Source: Lonicera japonica (Eukaryota; Streptophyta; Magnoliopsida; Dipsacales; Caprifoliaceae). From it: a DNA stretch of 64,000 nucleotides. This document shows positions 42,929 through 53,476 of the stretch, piece by piece. Within the stretch, counting starts at the first letter, position 1; each line of letters begins with the position of its first letter. Where the stretch lies: positions 23,592,011 to 23,656,010 of the forward strand of contig CM038467.1 of the NCBI GenBank assembly GCA_021464415.1. Reading direction: 5' to 3'. The notes under the pieces are model-generated. The model ran no database searches. It was not told where the DNA came from and was given only the letters and a program-made list of their open reading frames with translations. A program made the position numbers and the translations under genes.

Positions 42929-44320
42929 CTAAATCTACGCTCTCCATTTGTTTCTTTCACCCAAAAATTATCCCTCATGTCATGACTCATCAAGCAAATG
43001 GTTCCTTCTTTCTTTTGAGTTTATTTTATTGAGTAAATGATGTCTTTTAATTTATATACTTCCTTGATCTTAAATTAATGATTTTGGGAGATCACAATTT
43101 AATAATCTTTTTTTTGGACATGTTTGTATTATACATTGACTATTGATTAAGTTTAACATTTTGTTTTCTTAAAAGGTAACAAAGTTAAAGTAAGATTATC
43201 AATTTAAAAAAGATAAAAGATCGACATATCTCCTAATGTAAATTGATGTTTACAAGTTTTGATAGTGGATTATATTTCACATATTGTTGTATTACAAACG
43301 TAAAACTTTATACAAATAAATATATAGGGAGTACATGATGAGTCGGCCTCGATGTAATATATTGTATAAGGAACAAATCAAGTATGAAAAGATGATTATA
43401 CAAGCAGAGGTGGATCCAGGATTCTTCTGAGGGGTGAGCTAATAGTAATAGATAAAAAAAATTATATAAAAAAAATTAAAAGTATAACCATATAGTGAGT
43501 TATATAAATTTAAGAAAGTTATATAAATTAGTGGGTTTATAATATTTGAGTTGGGTTAAGGGATGTGCTAAAATTTAACAAAGGGATGGGCTTATATTAA
43601 TTTTTTTTATTTTTTTTAGTAGTACTAGTAGGTTTTTCAAAATTTTGTTCTGTGTTGTACCTCGCTCTGCCCGTATACAAGTCAATACATAAGTACAGTG
43701 AGAAAAAAGGGGAAGAAGAATAAATTTGAGCATAAAAGATGATGGGCAATGTAAGAGTAAAAAGAGTCTTCAATGTCGTCGTTATTAAGCAATACTAATT
43801 TTGTTATGTATTCCCTGTCTTATAAAGATACTCTCATTTTTTTGGTGCATTTTAATTTGATAGTTTTATTTATTTTTTTAAATATAATTAATTTACCAAA
43901 TTTTTTAATACAACATAAATTTTATTTTTAACCACGGATTTGAAACGGAGAGAGTCTAAATTTTAGTTTTATTTGTGGTTGACTTGCTCTGATGATAGGT
44001 GCCCACTCTAGGTTATATATTGAAACTACTAAAATTATCATGTGATTGCTTACATACGAGTTTATATACATCAGTGACATTGTTAGACGAATGAAATTTG
44101 ATAAGCCCTGGATGAAATATGAGACTATAAAAATGATGAGATTATTTTAGAGTAACAGATTTACTGTTAGTGACAATATTGAATCTACTGACACTGAATT
44201 TGGCAAGCACTTGCATTATTCTTGTAGGTACAATTATGGTTCAAGGGAAGCAGCCTTTTATCTTTATGCGTATACGGAGTATTTTTCAAGCATACGTGCA
44301 TTGCATGAGTTAAATACTAG
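42929..44320. other. Intergenic DNA with Stowaway-like fragments
   Basis: No gene seen. ACTTCCTTGATCTTAAATTA (about 43,060) with ATATAGGGAGTA (about 43,322), and ATTCCCTGTCTTATAAAGAT (about 43,810) with ACGGAGAGAGTC (about 43,950), look like the ends of two short Stowaway-like MITEs of roughly 275 and 160 bp. The ends are too diverged for firm boundaries. Confidence 0.35.
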
Positions 44321-44986
44321 TCTACTACTACTAAAATAAAATGTTCCTTCTTTGAACATGAATGTGCTACGTGTCAAATGGAGGATGTTCCTCCATTCAT
44401 ACATATTAATACTTTTTTTAATATAATACTATTTATCTAATACAATGTAAGTATTTTTTTTCTATTCATATGTTCATTGCTATTGCGTTTTTGTTATTAT
44501 TATTTTTTTAAACAAAGAAAAATTCAAGCAGAAAGTCGATAATAAAGTTAACTAATATGATAGCAAAGTGTAATATAAAATTGTATACTTTACTATAATT
44601 TTTAGATTCCTTAATTATATCGGATATTAGAATTTTTAGATCAGTGGTAGTATTGGTTATATCAATATTTCTCCCCACACTTAATTAAACGCCAAATTAA
44701 AAGTTTTAATGTAAGTCATTTATCATTCAAGGTGTCATAGAATTATCTCTTTACACTCTAAATCTAGCAAGTAAAGAGTGTGAAATATTTTCACATAAAT
44801 AATTCATCCCAAAAAATGTATGTTTCATTTCTTTCTTTATTTTTTCTTTATCGTGTTGTTTGTATTATCTATCAAATGTTAATACGGATCAAATTAGATA
44901 ATTAAAAAAGATTTTTATTTTCTAAACTATAAATAAATTTGTAAAATATAAATCCCCTGCCCATATATCGCACGGGTAGAATCTAA
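44321..44986 (+). mobile_element. Small non-autonomous Helitron
   Basis: The 5' end is TCTACTACTACTAAAATAAA, a common plant Helitron start. The 3' end has a GC-rich imperfect hairpin (CCCCTGC/GCACGGG, about 44,954-44,976) followed after about 6 bases by CTAA and T (44,983-44,987). The base before the TC is G rather than the expected A. The interior matches parts of 5190-6925. No coding sequence. Confidence 0.5.
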
Positions 44987-45324
44987 TTTGTCAGTATTAT
45001 TTAACCCTAACTCTTCACTAAAGTTTAAAGGAAAAATTGCATATTTGTACCAAAAAAAAAAAAAAAAGAAAAAGAAAATTGACTACTACATAGAAACCAG
45101 CAAAAAAAAGTACTTGATTGCGGGCTAACCCATTCGATTCGGGCCAATTGAGCCCATTTAACTTAATGCCCAAAAACGAGCCGGTTCTCGAAGGGCTTCC
45201 TTCACTTCTCAAAAAATCAGGAAATGAATCATAAGCATCCAAATAAATTTATACGTGCTTTCGCAACATTGGGTTTTGGATTCGGAGTCTAGAAGCTTGA
45301 TTTTTTTATTCGATTCATTCTAAG

Positions 45325-45567
45325 GTAATCTTGTAGTTTCCTTAATTCTTGAATATGCAATTGGCCACAGGTTTATTAAATCATTCTTTTGTTTATATGA
45401 TCTGAATTCGTTGAATATACTCAAAAATACTGTTTATATCATATGTGATGGATTATTTATGCTAGGGGAATATATTGAATTAATTACTTTTTTGGTGTTT
45501 ATTGCCTTAGTGCTTTTTTTTGTTCTTAGTTAACAAAACCTATAATGGGTTTTATTGTTATTTTCAG
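45325..45567 (+). other. Probable 5' UTR intron of trihelix gene 1
   Basis: A donor TAAG|GTAATC and an acceptor TTATTTTCAG|TTGAA enclose an AT-rich 243-bp stretch in the leader. The second trihelix gene has a similar arrangement (donor GCGAG|GTACGC near 48,990; acceptor near 49,240). Confidence 0.5.
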
Positions 45568-45738
45568 TTGAATATAAGAGACAAGTGAGGTGGTGCTTGT
45601 TGCTTGTTGCTTGTGGAATTGGAAGAAGCATTGGTTGATTGTCCTATGGGTTGAAGAATTTTACTAGGGTTTGATTTTGAAGTTGCTTTATTAAGTTACT
45701 GTGAAAGAAAATCATTGGGTTCTATTTGGGGAGGATCA

Positions 45739-46881
45739 ATGCAAAGTAATCATCAACAAAACCCACAAGCATACCAAAGTTTTATGTTCCTTCCCCAACA
45801 AGTTCAAAATGCTTTCCCTTTTAGGAACATGCAAGAATCCGACCAGCTGGTTACTTTTCTTGATTCTAATAGCATCGGTGAGAAACGGAAGAACTCTATT
45901 AGCGATGATGACCGGTTGAATGTTCACGAAGAAGGTCTTGATGGGCATAGTGAAGGTGGCAGAGAGAAAAAAGAGACTCTGTGGCAGCGTGTGAAATGGA
46001 CTGATAATATGGTGAAGCTCTTGATTACTGCTGTATCTTACCTTGGAGACGATGCTTTGTCCGATTCTAGTGGCGGTCGAAGAAGGAATGCATTGCATTT
46101 GCTCAAGAAAGGGAAGTGGAAGGCTATTTCGAAGGTCATGGATGAGAGAGGTTACCATGTATCGCCTCAGCAGTGTGAGGATAAGTTTAATGATCTGAAC
46201 AAACGGTACAAGAGACTTAACGATATAATTGGAAGAGGCACTTGTTGCAAGGTTGTTGAGAACCCTGCCCTTTTGGACTTGATGGACCTTTCTGAAAAAG
46301 CAAAAGGAGATGTTAGGAAGATCTTGAACTCGAAACAACTGTTTTATCAAGAAATGTGCTCGTATCACAATGGAAACAGGTTGTATCTTCCTCATGATTG
46401 GGTTCTTCAACAGTCATTGCAGTCGGTTCTTAAAAGTGGGTCATACAAACCTGGTGAATTTGATGAAGAAAATGACAGTGATGGTCGCAATGATGAGGAC
46501 CATGCTTTACAATTAGGTAAACGAAAAAAACAAATGGAAGAACATGAATCCACAAACTTGTTGGACTATAACAAAAGGTCGGATCCTTATCCCCCTAATG
46601 ATCTTGGTGATGTGAATCGGGTTTTCACTGAGGAGGGGGAGAGAGCACAGTTACTGAAGAGATGGATGATCTCTCGTTCACTTCAGTTGAAGGAGCAGAA
46701 ATTACAGATTCAGGCCCAGATGTTTGAGTTGGAAGAACAGCGGTCTAAATGGCTGAGGTTTAGCCAGAAAGAAGACACAGAGCTGGACAAGATGAGGCTT
46801 GCAAATGAATGTCTAAAGCTTGAGAATGAGCGTTTGGCATTAGAACTCAAACGCCAGTCAACGGATGCTGACTACAACTAA
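45739..46881 (+). CDS. Trihelix (GT-gamma-like) transcription factor 1
   Basis: A single-exon frame of 380 codons from ATG 45,739, the first in-frame ATG after a stop at 45,652. The trihelix DNA-binding domain spans about residues 85-165 (RVKWTDNMVKLL, KKGKWKAISKVM, QQCEDKFNDLNKRYKRL). It has Trp in the first and second helices and Phe in the third, the W-W-F pattern of the GT-gamma clade that includes the Arabidopsis hypoxia-response attenuator HRA1. A central conserved part follows (FYQEMCSYHNGNRLYLPHD), then an acidic linker with a basic GKRKKQ, and a C-terminal coiled coil (about 310-375). Such proteins bind GT-rich promoter elements in the nucleus, often as dimers. The paralogue at 49,331 lies in the same orientation 2.4 kb downstream. 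Confidence 0.92.
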   Translation: MQSNHQQNPQAYQSFMFLPQQVQNAFPFRNMQESDQLVTFLDSNSIGEKRKNSISDDDRLNVHEEGLDGHSEGGREKKETLWQRVKWTDNMVKLLITAVSYLGDDALSDSSGGRRRNALHLLKKGKWKAISKVMDERGYHVSPQQCEDKFNDLNKRYKRLNDIIGRGTCCKVVENPALLDLMDLSEKAKGDVRKILNSKQLFYQEMCSYHNGNRLYLPHDWVLQQSLQSVLKSGSYKPGEFDEENDSDGRNDEDHALQLGKRKKQMEEHESTNLLDYNKRSDPYPPNDLGDVNRVFTEEGERAQLLKRWMISRSLQLKEQKLQIQAQMFELEEQRSKWLRFSQKEDTELDKMRLANECLKLENERLALELKRQSTDADYN

Positions 46882-48900
46882 ATGATCTTTTTTGGGATGT
46901 CTCATTATTTTATGCCAGGTTAATGCTGCACAACTTGATTATCGTTTTCATCTTCAAGAGCACTGAATTAGGTTTAGTAGGTTATAAGTTTGTTTAGTGA
47001 TTGCAGGTGGTTAATGTTAATGCCTCAAGTTTTGGTGAATTATTGAAGTGTTTTTCAATTCTTGTGTATTGGCCTTCTCTTAGTTGTCTTATTGCCCATT
47101 ACTTCTCAAATCTTAATATCAAGTAGATTGCTGGCCAGGATGTGTGTTAGCTTGATGGACTTTAAATACTACTATAGCAGAATCAGTGTATGTCCCTTGT
47201 TGACGTCTTCTAATTTTAACATGATGTTCTTGTGCTCTAACTTTTAATACTTTGAAAATTGTAGCAATACCATTGGGAAAGGCAATATGATGTAAATTCT
47301 TAAACAGGCCTACATGAAATTTCTGAAAATAAAACTATCCAATATTTGCTATTACTTGCTCTTGGAATTTTGTTTGTAGAATAAAAATGTCATTGGAGCA
47401 TCCTCTGCATGAAAAACGAAACCACAAACTTTGTATAGAAGGAGCATTTACAGTAAGATTTCGGTGCCCTTCACTTCGAGATTTTGTACTTTCTGAAATC
47501 ATAAACTGGTCACTACCCATAAAGAGTTGATATTCACCGCATGAATTGACATTCTTGATTCACACGTTTAAAATGAATCATGAGACTTCACATGTGAAAT
47601 CACCAATTTAGGTTTCCTCAGAAGCACAAAACCTTGAACCAAACGAGCATTTAGTGTGCATAATGAGCTTCTTGTTATTGCCGCACAATTTGAAAACAAG
47701 CTATGATATATTTGCATATATGGTACTAATGAATGTTATAGGTTTTCCTTTTTACCTACTATGACATGCAGCATTCATGTAAGGTTCTTTTGGAATATTA
47801 CATACAATTGCAGCTTTGTGAGACTCTTTGGGTCCCCAAGTTTACTCGAGTCTACTTGGTAATAATCTATCTTTTGCTTGTAATTTTCCTTACTAGTCCG
47901 TATATTGCCCTTGGTCACGAATGAATTATACTGCATTTTGTAAAAAAATAGTGAAATTTGAGCATTGTTCTCTCTTTTCACAACTTTGGTAATAGAAGCT
48001 TAAATGTTTCCGATACCTTATTCTCCTCTTCACCTCACCCACCCCCACCAAAAAAGAAAAAAGGAAGAAAGAAACTGAAAAGATAATAAATAAAAAGGGA
48101 CTGTCATTTTCACTTTTCTGTTCAGAAGTTTTCATTGGTTTTATATTCCATGCTTTGGATAATTATAAGATATTACGATATGAGTGTACTTGACTTATTT
48201 AGACACATTTACCGATCAGCAAGGGTTACATTTAAGAATGGCAATAGAGGGGTTATGGGTTGGGTTGCGTGAGCGAATACCCATTCTATCTTCACCCTGC
48301 CCTTTTAGGAGCACTCTGATCAGCCCAATATTTCCTCTTAGCATTTTTAATCTTTTATTGTTGAAGAATTAACCAAAAAAAATACTTAAAAATCTCATGT
48401 ATAACAAGGATTTACCGATTTACACTAATAGAAATCTAGTATGGCTGTGTAAGTAATTTAGTAGATGGAGCAATAAGGGTGTGTGTTGATCTATCTTTAT
48501 TCTCACAATGACACTAAATATCCCCCAACTCATCTTATTATATTTTCTAAATCTGTATTATATTTTCTGAAATTCTCAAGCTATTTTTAATATCTCCCAC
48601 TTATTAAAAAGAAAAATTTATATTGACTGGTGGGATATTATTTGTTCGCCTCAAGTCATATATCAAATAATTCCTGAAACAAGATTTGAGTTTCTTAACT
48701 TACCAAAATTATCAAGGAAAGATAAAACGGAAAAAGAGAGGAGAAAATAAAGCCAAATAACAAATGTCACCAACTAAAAGCACCCGTTAGTGGGCCTACC
48801 TCTAGTCCAAGCCAGGTGGGCGCATCCTTTGGATCCATGACAACGTGAATATGCTTAGGGCTCATTGAAATAAATTGATCACCTTCTATCAGTTTCCTTT
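46882..48900. other. Intergenic DNA between the two trihelix genes
   Basis: Contains the 3' UTR of gene 1 and, near the right end, the promoter of gene 2. No open frame looks coding. A purine-rich AAAAAAGAAAAAAGGAAGAAAGAAA tract lies at about 48,050. Confidence 0.5.
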
Positions 48901-49330
48901 CACTTCTATGTAAGCAACAAGACCAGGTTCGTTGTTCTTGTATTGAAGACTAGGTTTTGCATTCAAAATCTGGAAGTTTATGTGGATGCGAGGTACGCTT
49001 TTGATTTCTCAATTGCCTTTCTTTTTAAATTACAATCTGCATTTGGGTTCTAATCAATTGTTTGAGATTTTCTGTTGATTTCACAATCTAAGCCTCTTGA
49101 TTGAGCTTAATTATTGAAATCTGCACGGATGATCGTTTATAAGGATAGAAAATGCAGTAAATTTGTTACTTTACATGGCTAATACCTTAATTTTTTGTTG
49201 AATGCATGAATTTAATTCAAATGGATCTTGTTTCATGAAGTTGGAAGAACCATAATTGCTTGGATTAAATCTTCTGGCGGAGCTCCGATTTGATTTGAGT
49301 TTGATTTTGAGATTCTTTTTGTCGAACCAA

Positions 49331-50530
49331 ATGGAAGGAAAAACACCAGCTGACAGTAGTTTGATGCCGGATGGTTTGCCTGATTTATTACCCCTACAAG
49401 GATCAATTCAAGTTAATCATCAAGAGTACCTGGATCCCTTCCAGAATTTTATGGTGTACCCCCAACAAGTTCAGGCTGAATACCCTTTTAGGGCTTGGAA
49501 CATGCAAGGATCTGATCAAATGATTTCATTAGTTAATAATATTAATGAGGCCGAGAGGCCACATAGCTTTGTTATTTGCAGTGATGTGCAAAAAGGTGGC
49601 ACAGAGCAACAAGAATGTCCATGGAAACGCGTGAAATGGACCGATGATATGGTAAAACTTCTAGTTACTGCGGCTTCTTATGTGGGGGATGATATTTCCT
49701 CTGATTTATGTGGCAGTGAAAAAAGTGACTTTTTGGTTATAGCAAGGAAAGGAAAATGGAGGGCAATTTCAAAGGTTTTGGTGGAGAGAGGTTGTAAAGT
49801 TTCTCCTCAGCAATGTGAGGATAAATTTAACGATTTGAATAAAAAGTATAGGAGATTGGTGGATATACTTGGCAGAGGTACTTCTTGTGATGTTGTTGAG
49901 AACCCCGAGCTTTTGGAATTGATGAACCTATGCGATAATTTGAAGGAGGAAGTTAGGAAGCTTTTGAGCACGAAGCAATTGTTTTATCGAGAAATGTGCT
50001 CATATCATAACAAGAATCGCTTGTTTCTTCCTCATGATGAGGGTCTTCGACAATCGTTGAGGTTGGTTATGAAGGGTAAGCGGCAATACAAACCTAAAGA
50101 GCCTTATGAGGAAGATGGAGATTCAAAGAGTGAAGATGACAAGGGTAATTTTGGAAAACTGGTGGATGCTGGCATCTCTTCAAAGAGGAAGAAACAAGAG
50201 GAAGAAGGTGGAGTCGGGGGTTTTGGTAACGCTTTACTTGACGATCGTGTGGACAAAGATCCTGTTTCCGCCGAGGGTGCAGGGGGTGAAGAACGGCTGC
50301 AGGAGCGCTGGATAAGGGCTAGTTCGCTTCAGTTGGAAAAGAAGAAGTTATGGATTCAGGTGCAAATGCTGGAGTTGAAGAAGGAACAATCAAAGTGGCT
50401 GCGTATCTGCCAGCGAGCCGATGAGGTGCTGGACAAGATGAGGATGGAGAATGAGCGTCTCAAGTGTGAGAATGAGCGTTTGTCATATGTGCTTAAATGC
50501 CGAGAGATCAGTGATGATGATAACAACTGA
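49331..50530 (+). CDS. Trihelix (GT-gamma-like) transcription factor 2
   Basis: A single-exon frame of 399 codons. ATG 49,331 (MEGKTPADSS) is preferred because the 25 codons before it have no ATG and a leader-like composition. The trihelix domain lies at about residues 97-176 (RVKWTDDMVKLL, ARKGKWRAISKVL, QQCEDKFNDLNKKYRRL), and the central FYREMCSYHNKNRLFLPHD block and C-terminal coiled coil match gene 1 closely. The N-terminus has a QVxxxYPFR motif shared with gene 1 (QVQNAFPFR). Differences in the linkers show that the duplication is not recent. Likely a nuclear transcription factor of the same clade, able to pair with its neighbour through the coiled coil. Confidence 0.92.
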   Translation: MEGKTPADSSLMPDGLPDLLPLQGSIQVNHQEYLDPFQNFMVYPQQVQAEYPFRAWNMQGSDQMISLVNNINEAERPHSFVICSDVQKGGTEQQECPWKRVKWTDDMVKLLVTAASYVGDDISSDLCGSEKSDFLVIARKGKWRAISKVLVERGCKVSPQQCEDKFNDLNKKYRRLVDILGRGTSCDVVENPELLELMNLCDNLKEEVRKLLSTKQLFYREMCSYHNKNRLFLPHDEGLRQSLRLVMKGKRQYKPKEPYEEDGDSKSEDDKGNFGKLVDAGISSKRKKQEEEGGVGGFGNALLDDRVDKDPVSAEGAGGEERLQERWIRASSLQLEKKKLWIQVQMLELKKEQSKWLRICQRADEVLDKMRMENERLKCENERLSYVLKCREISDDDNN

Positions 50531-51012
50531 AAGTGATGTTTGTGTGGGTTAGTTTTTTCAACTTTTATGGGTCTGTAGTACTTAAAATTTTTCTGTCTGT
50601 CTTTTTCAATTACTTGTTGGCTTGTAGTACTGGTACTGTCTTAAGTTTTGTGAACTTGGCCCTTTTTATTACTTGTATGCTGCCCTTACTATTTCAGTAT
50701 CTAGTTTGCAAATATCATGATTTTAGATTTCTTGTTATCTCGATGCACTTGGAGTGTGTTTGGGTACTTGAATTCCATAACCTGGGATTGGTGCAAAATT
50801 AGATTAAAAATTTGGACCAACACAGCTCCTGTCCCAATTCTAAACCTTGGAATTTGAGTTCCCAAGCACACCTGTTGTATGATTCTACCATAGAGGTCTT
50901 AACCGATATGTTTGACAACAAAAATATTTTTCTTAAAGCATTTGAAGTGATTTATTTGAGATATGGCATAGAAAATGGTACAGGGCTCCTTGAAAGCAAT
51001 GGAAATCAGTAG
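50531..51012. other. 3' region of trihelix gene 2
   Basis: AT-rich, no conserved frame. Probably holds the 3' UTR and polyadenylation site of the gene ending at 50,530. Confidence 0.5.
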
Positions 51013-51019
51013 ACAGCTT

Positions 51020-51740
51020 ACAACAACAACAACAACAACAACAACAAGCCTTTATCCCACTAGGTGGGGTCGGCTACATGGATCAAACGACGCCATAGTG
51101 GCCTGTCGTGAATCATATCTATAGTGAAACCATTTGCCTCTAAATCCTTCTTAATAGTTTCACCTATAGTTTTTCTCGGTCTTCCGCTTTCTCTAACAAT
51201 TAGGCTTCCCTCCATATGATCAACTCTCCTTACCACGGCATCTACTGGTCTCCTCCCTACATGCCCAAACCATCTAAGTCGAGATTCAACCATCTTTTCT
51301 GTAATAGGTGCCACCCCAACTCCCTCTCTGATGGTATCATTCCTGATCCTATCTTTCCTATTTTTGCCACTCATCCATCTCAACATTCTCATCTCAACTA
51401 CATTAAGTTTATTCTCGTGTTGGCTTTTGACCGCCCAACACTCAGTCCCATACAACATCGCTGGTTTAACCGCAGTACGGTAGAATTTTCCTTTTAACTT
51501 GAGTGGTACTTTTTTATCACATAACACACCCGAAGCTTTTCTCCATTTCAACCACCTTGCTTGAATCCGGTGGTTTACATCTCCCTCTATCTCCCCATCT
51601 TCTTGTATAATGGATCCAAGATACTTATAGATTTTGACAAATAGTTTATGTCTAGATGAGTCCTCAGCAGATATGGAAACTATCTGCCAAATTTGAGCCA
51701 TCCGATGTATATACTTTGGTATGGTGCGACAAGGCATGTT
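51020..51740 (-). mobile_element. 5'-truncated RTE-type LINE
   Basis: The minus-strand frame 51,737-51,060 encodes the C-terminal end of a LINE reverse transcriptase: KYLGSIIQEDGEIEGDVNHRI, then LYGTECWAVKSQHENKL, MRMLRWMSGK, RLRWFGHVGRRP and the terminal LIHVADPT. The stop is followed by about 15 bases and then (TTG)n, seen as CAACAACAA at 51,021-51,046, the simple-repeat tail characteristic of RTE elements. The polymerase catalytic core and endonuclease are missing, as in most 5'-truncated copies. The frame itself is still open, so the insertion is fairly young; the residues before KYLGS may be target sequence. Confidence 0.88.
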
Positions 51741-51744
51741 AGAT

Positions 51745-53476
51745 TTGGATCTTGCAAGTTCATGCTATTGGAACTTGGAGGAATATCACTTGTCAGCAGG
51801 TTCATTATACGTAACATGCTTTTTATTCCTCTTTAGCTGCTTGGTTTGATGACTTAATTTGCTTTTCGTCTACATTGTTTGCTGCTTGCATATTCTTCTT
51901 CGTGTTGTCCAATGGTGGGGAAATTCTATTGGCAGAGCAATTTTGGCTGTTGCTGAAGTAGCTTACACCTTGGATTGTACAAGGTACAACCACCTAGGGT
52001 AATTGAAGTAGCTTTGGAAGCTTACTAGTCCTTTTAAGGAGTTCTGCTCACTTTGTAGCACTTTGGTGAAGATCAAATGCTAGTAAGTGAAAGCGTGAAA
52101 CTATTGAAGCTAGAAGTCTGGCCTTTTGGGTAAAGATTTTTAGTATGGTTTTGTCTCAAAATAGATTAGGGTCGGATCCTTTTTTAGATACTTGAACCAG
52201 ATTTATGATTGGATTTGATACATCAAAATCATGGCCGGTCTCTGTTTTTCAAAATTTGCGCAATAAAAGTATGAATCCCTCATTCCCTTGCAAGGTTAGA
52301 CCTCATCTATGTTCAACTTTTTCTCACAAGAACCTTGAGACTTGCAGATAAAGAGTGGGCTGATTGGGGAATTGGTTATCCCTTTCCTCTGTTGTCTTTG
52401 TTTTCTCTTAGTAAGGAGACGCTAGGCCGATTGCGCTATTCCGTACAAAAATTGAAAAGGCAGGTCAATCCCATATGCAATATGTATCTTATGCTCTTGT
52501 TCTAATTAATATTGGATTCTTTCGTAAGTTATAAAACCATTTATCATATGTGTCCCTGAGGTTGTTCATCACACTTGCTCTGAGGACCAGTCCTGAGAGT
52601 TGAATCATCCCTTAACGTTTCTCTAGTGGAAGACATTTTTAATTTTCAATGACAATTGAATTGTTAACATTCTACTGAAAGACATTTTTCTTGTGAGAAT
52701 TGATATTACCTTAAGATTTTTGGCTATTCATCAGGTAATTGTTGTTTTTTATATTTGGTGGGTAATACTTTATTTTTCGAAAGGAATTTAGGAGGCGAGC
52801 AATAGCAATACATAGTTGAACGTGAATTAATTTAGTATGCATTCTCAACAAACCTTGCGAATGTGAAAGAACCCCAAGACTTCTTAACCATTTGTCTACT
52901 TGTATGAGTATAAATACTTATCATCATAAATATTTCTCCTTTTCGGATTACATATAAATTTATCATAATTTTCACAATTTGATCATCTATGTGCTCATTT
53001 AATTTGAGCTTATATAATTCTTTTACGAATTTAAGATTGGTTACTCCATATATGAAATCTCATTGTTCATGCCAAGGATTTAAATTAGCATACTAATTGT
53101 TTATATAAGCTTAAACTTCATTTCATATGTGAATTACTAATTTTGAATTCCAGTTGAAGTCAATCAAACACTGATGTTGAGTAAATTTTATATATGGTTC
53201 ACAACTTGCATAGTTTTCTCAAAAGCGGAATACAACAATGTGAATCGAATTCATAATCTCTACCTTTCTAAATACAGATGCCAACTAGCGCTGCTAGTTT
53301 GTTATAGCAGGAGAGAGAATCTTTTTCCTTTTTTAAAATGTGTTGTGAAGAGATTGTATATTAATGAGAATTATGATAAGTTTATATTTTAATCCGAAAA
53401 ACAAAAGAATAACTAATCTAATCATCTCACAAATATATTTTCAAACTTTACATAAAAGAACAATACAATTGACCCT
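51745..53476. other. Intergenic DNA between the LINE and the WAT1-like gene
   Basis: No conserved frame. Some stretches (for example 52,860-53,160) have the TTTAATTTGAGC/ATTTAAATT composition of MITE debris. Confidence 0.45.

Noticed and set aside
45736..46410. Minus-strand frame of 224 codons
   Set aside because: It is the shadow of trihelix gene 1 and has no recognisable motif.
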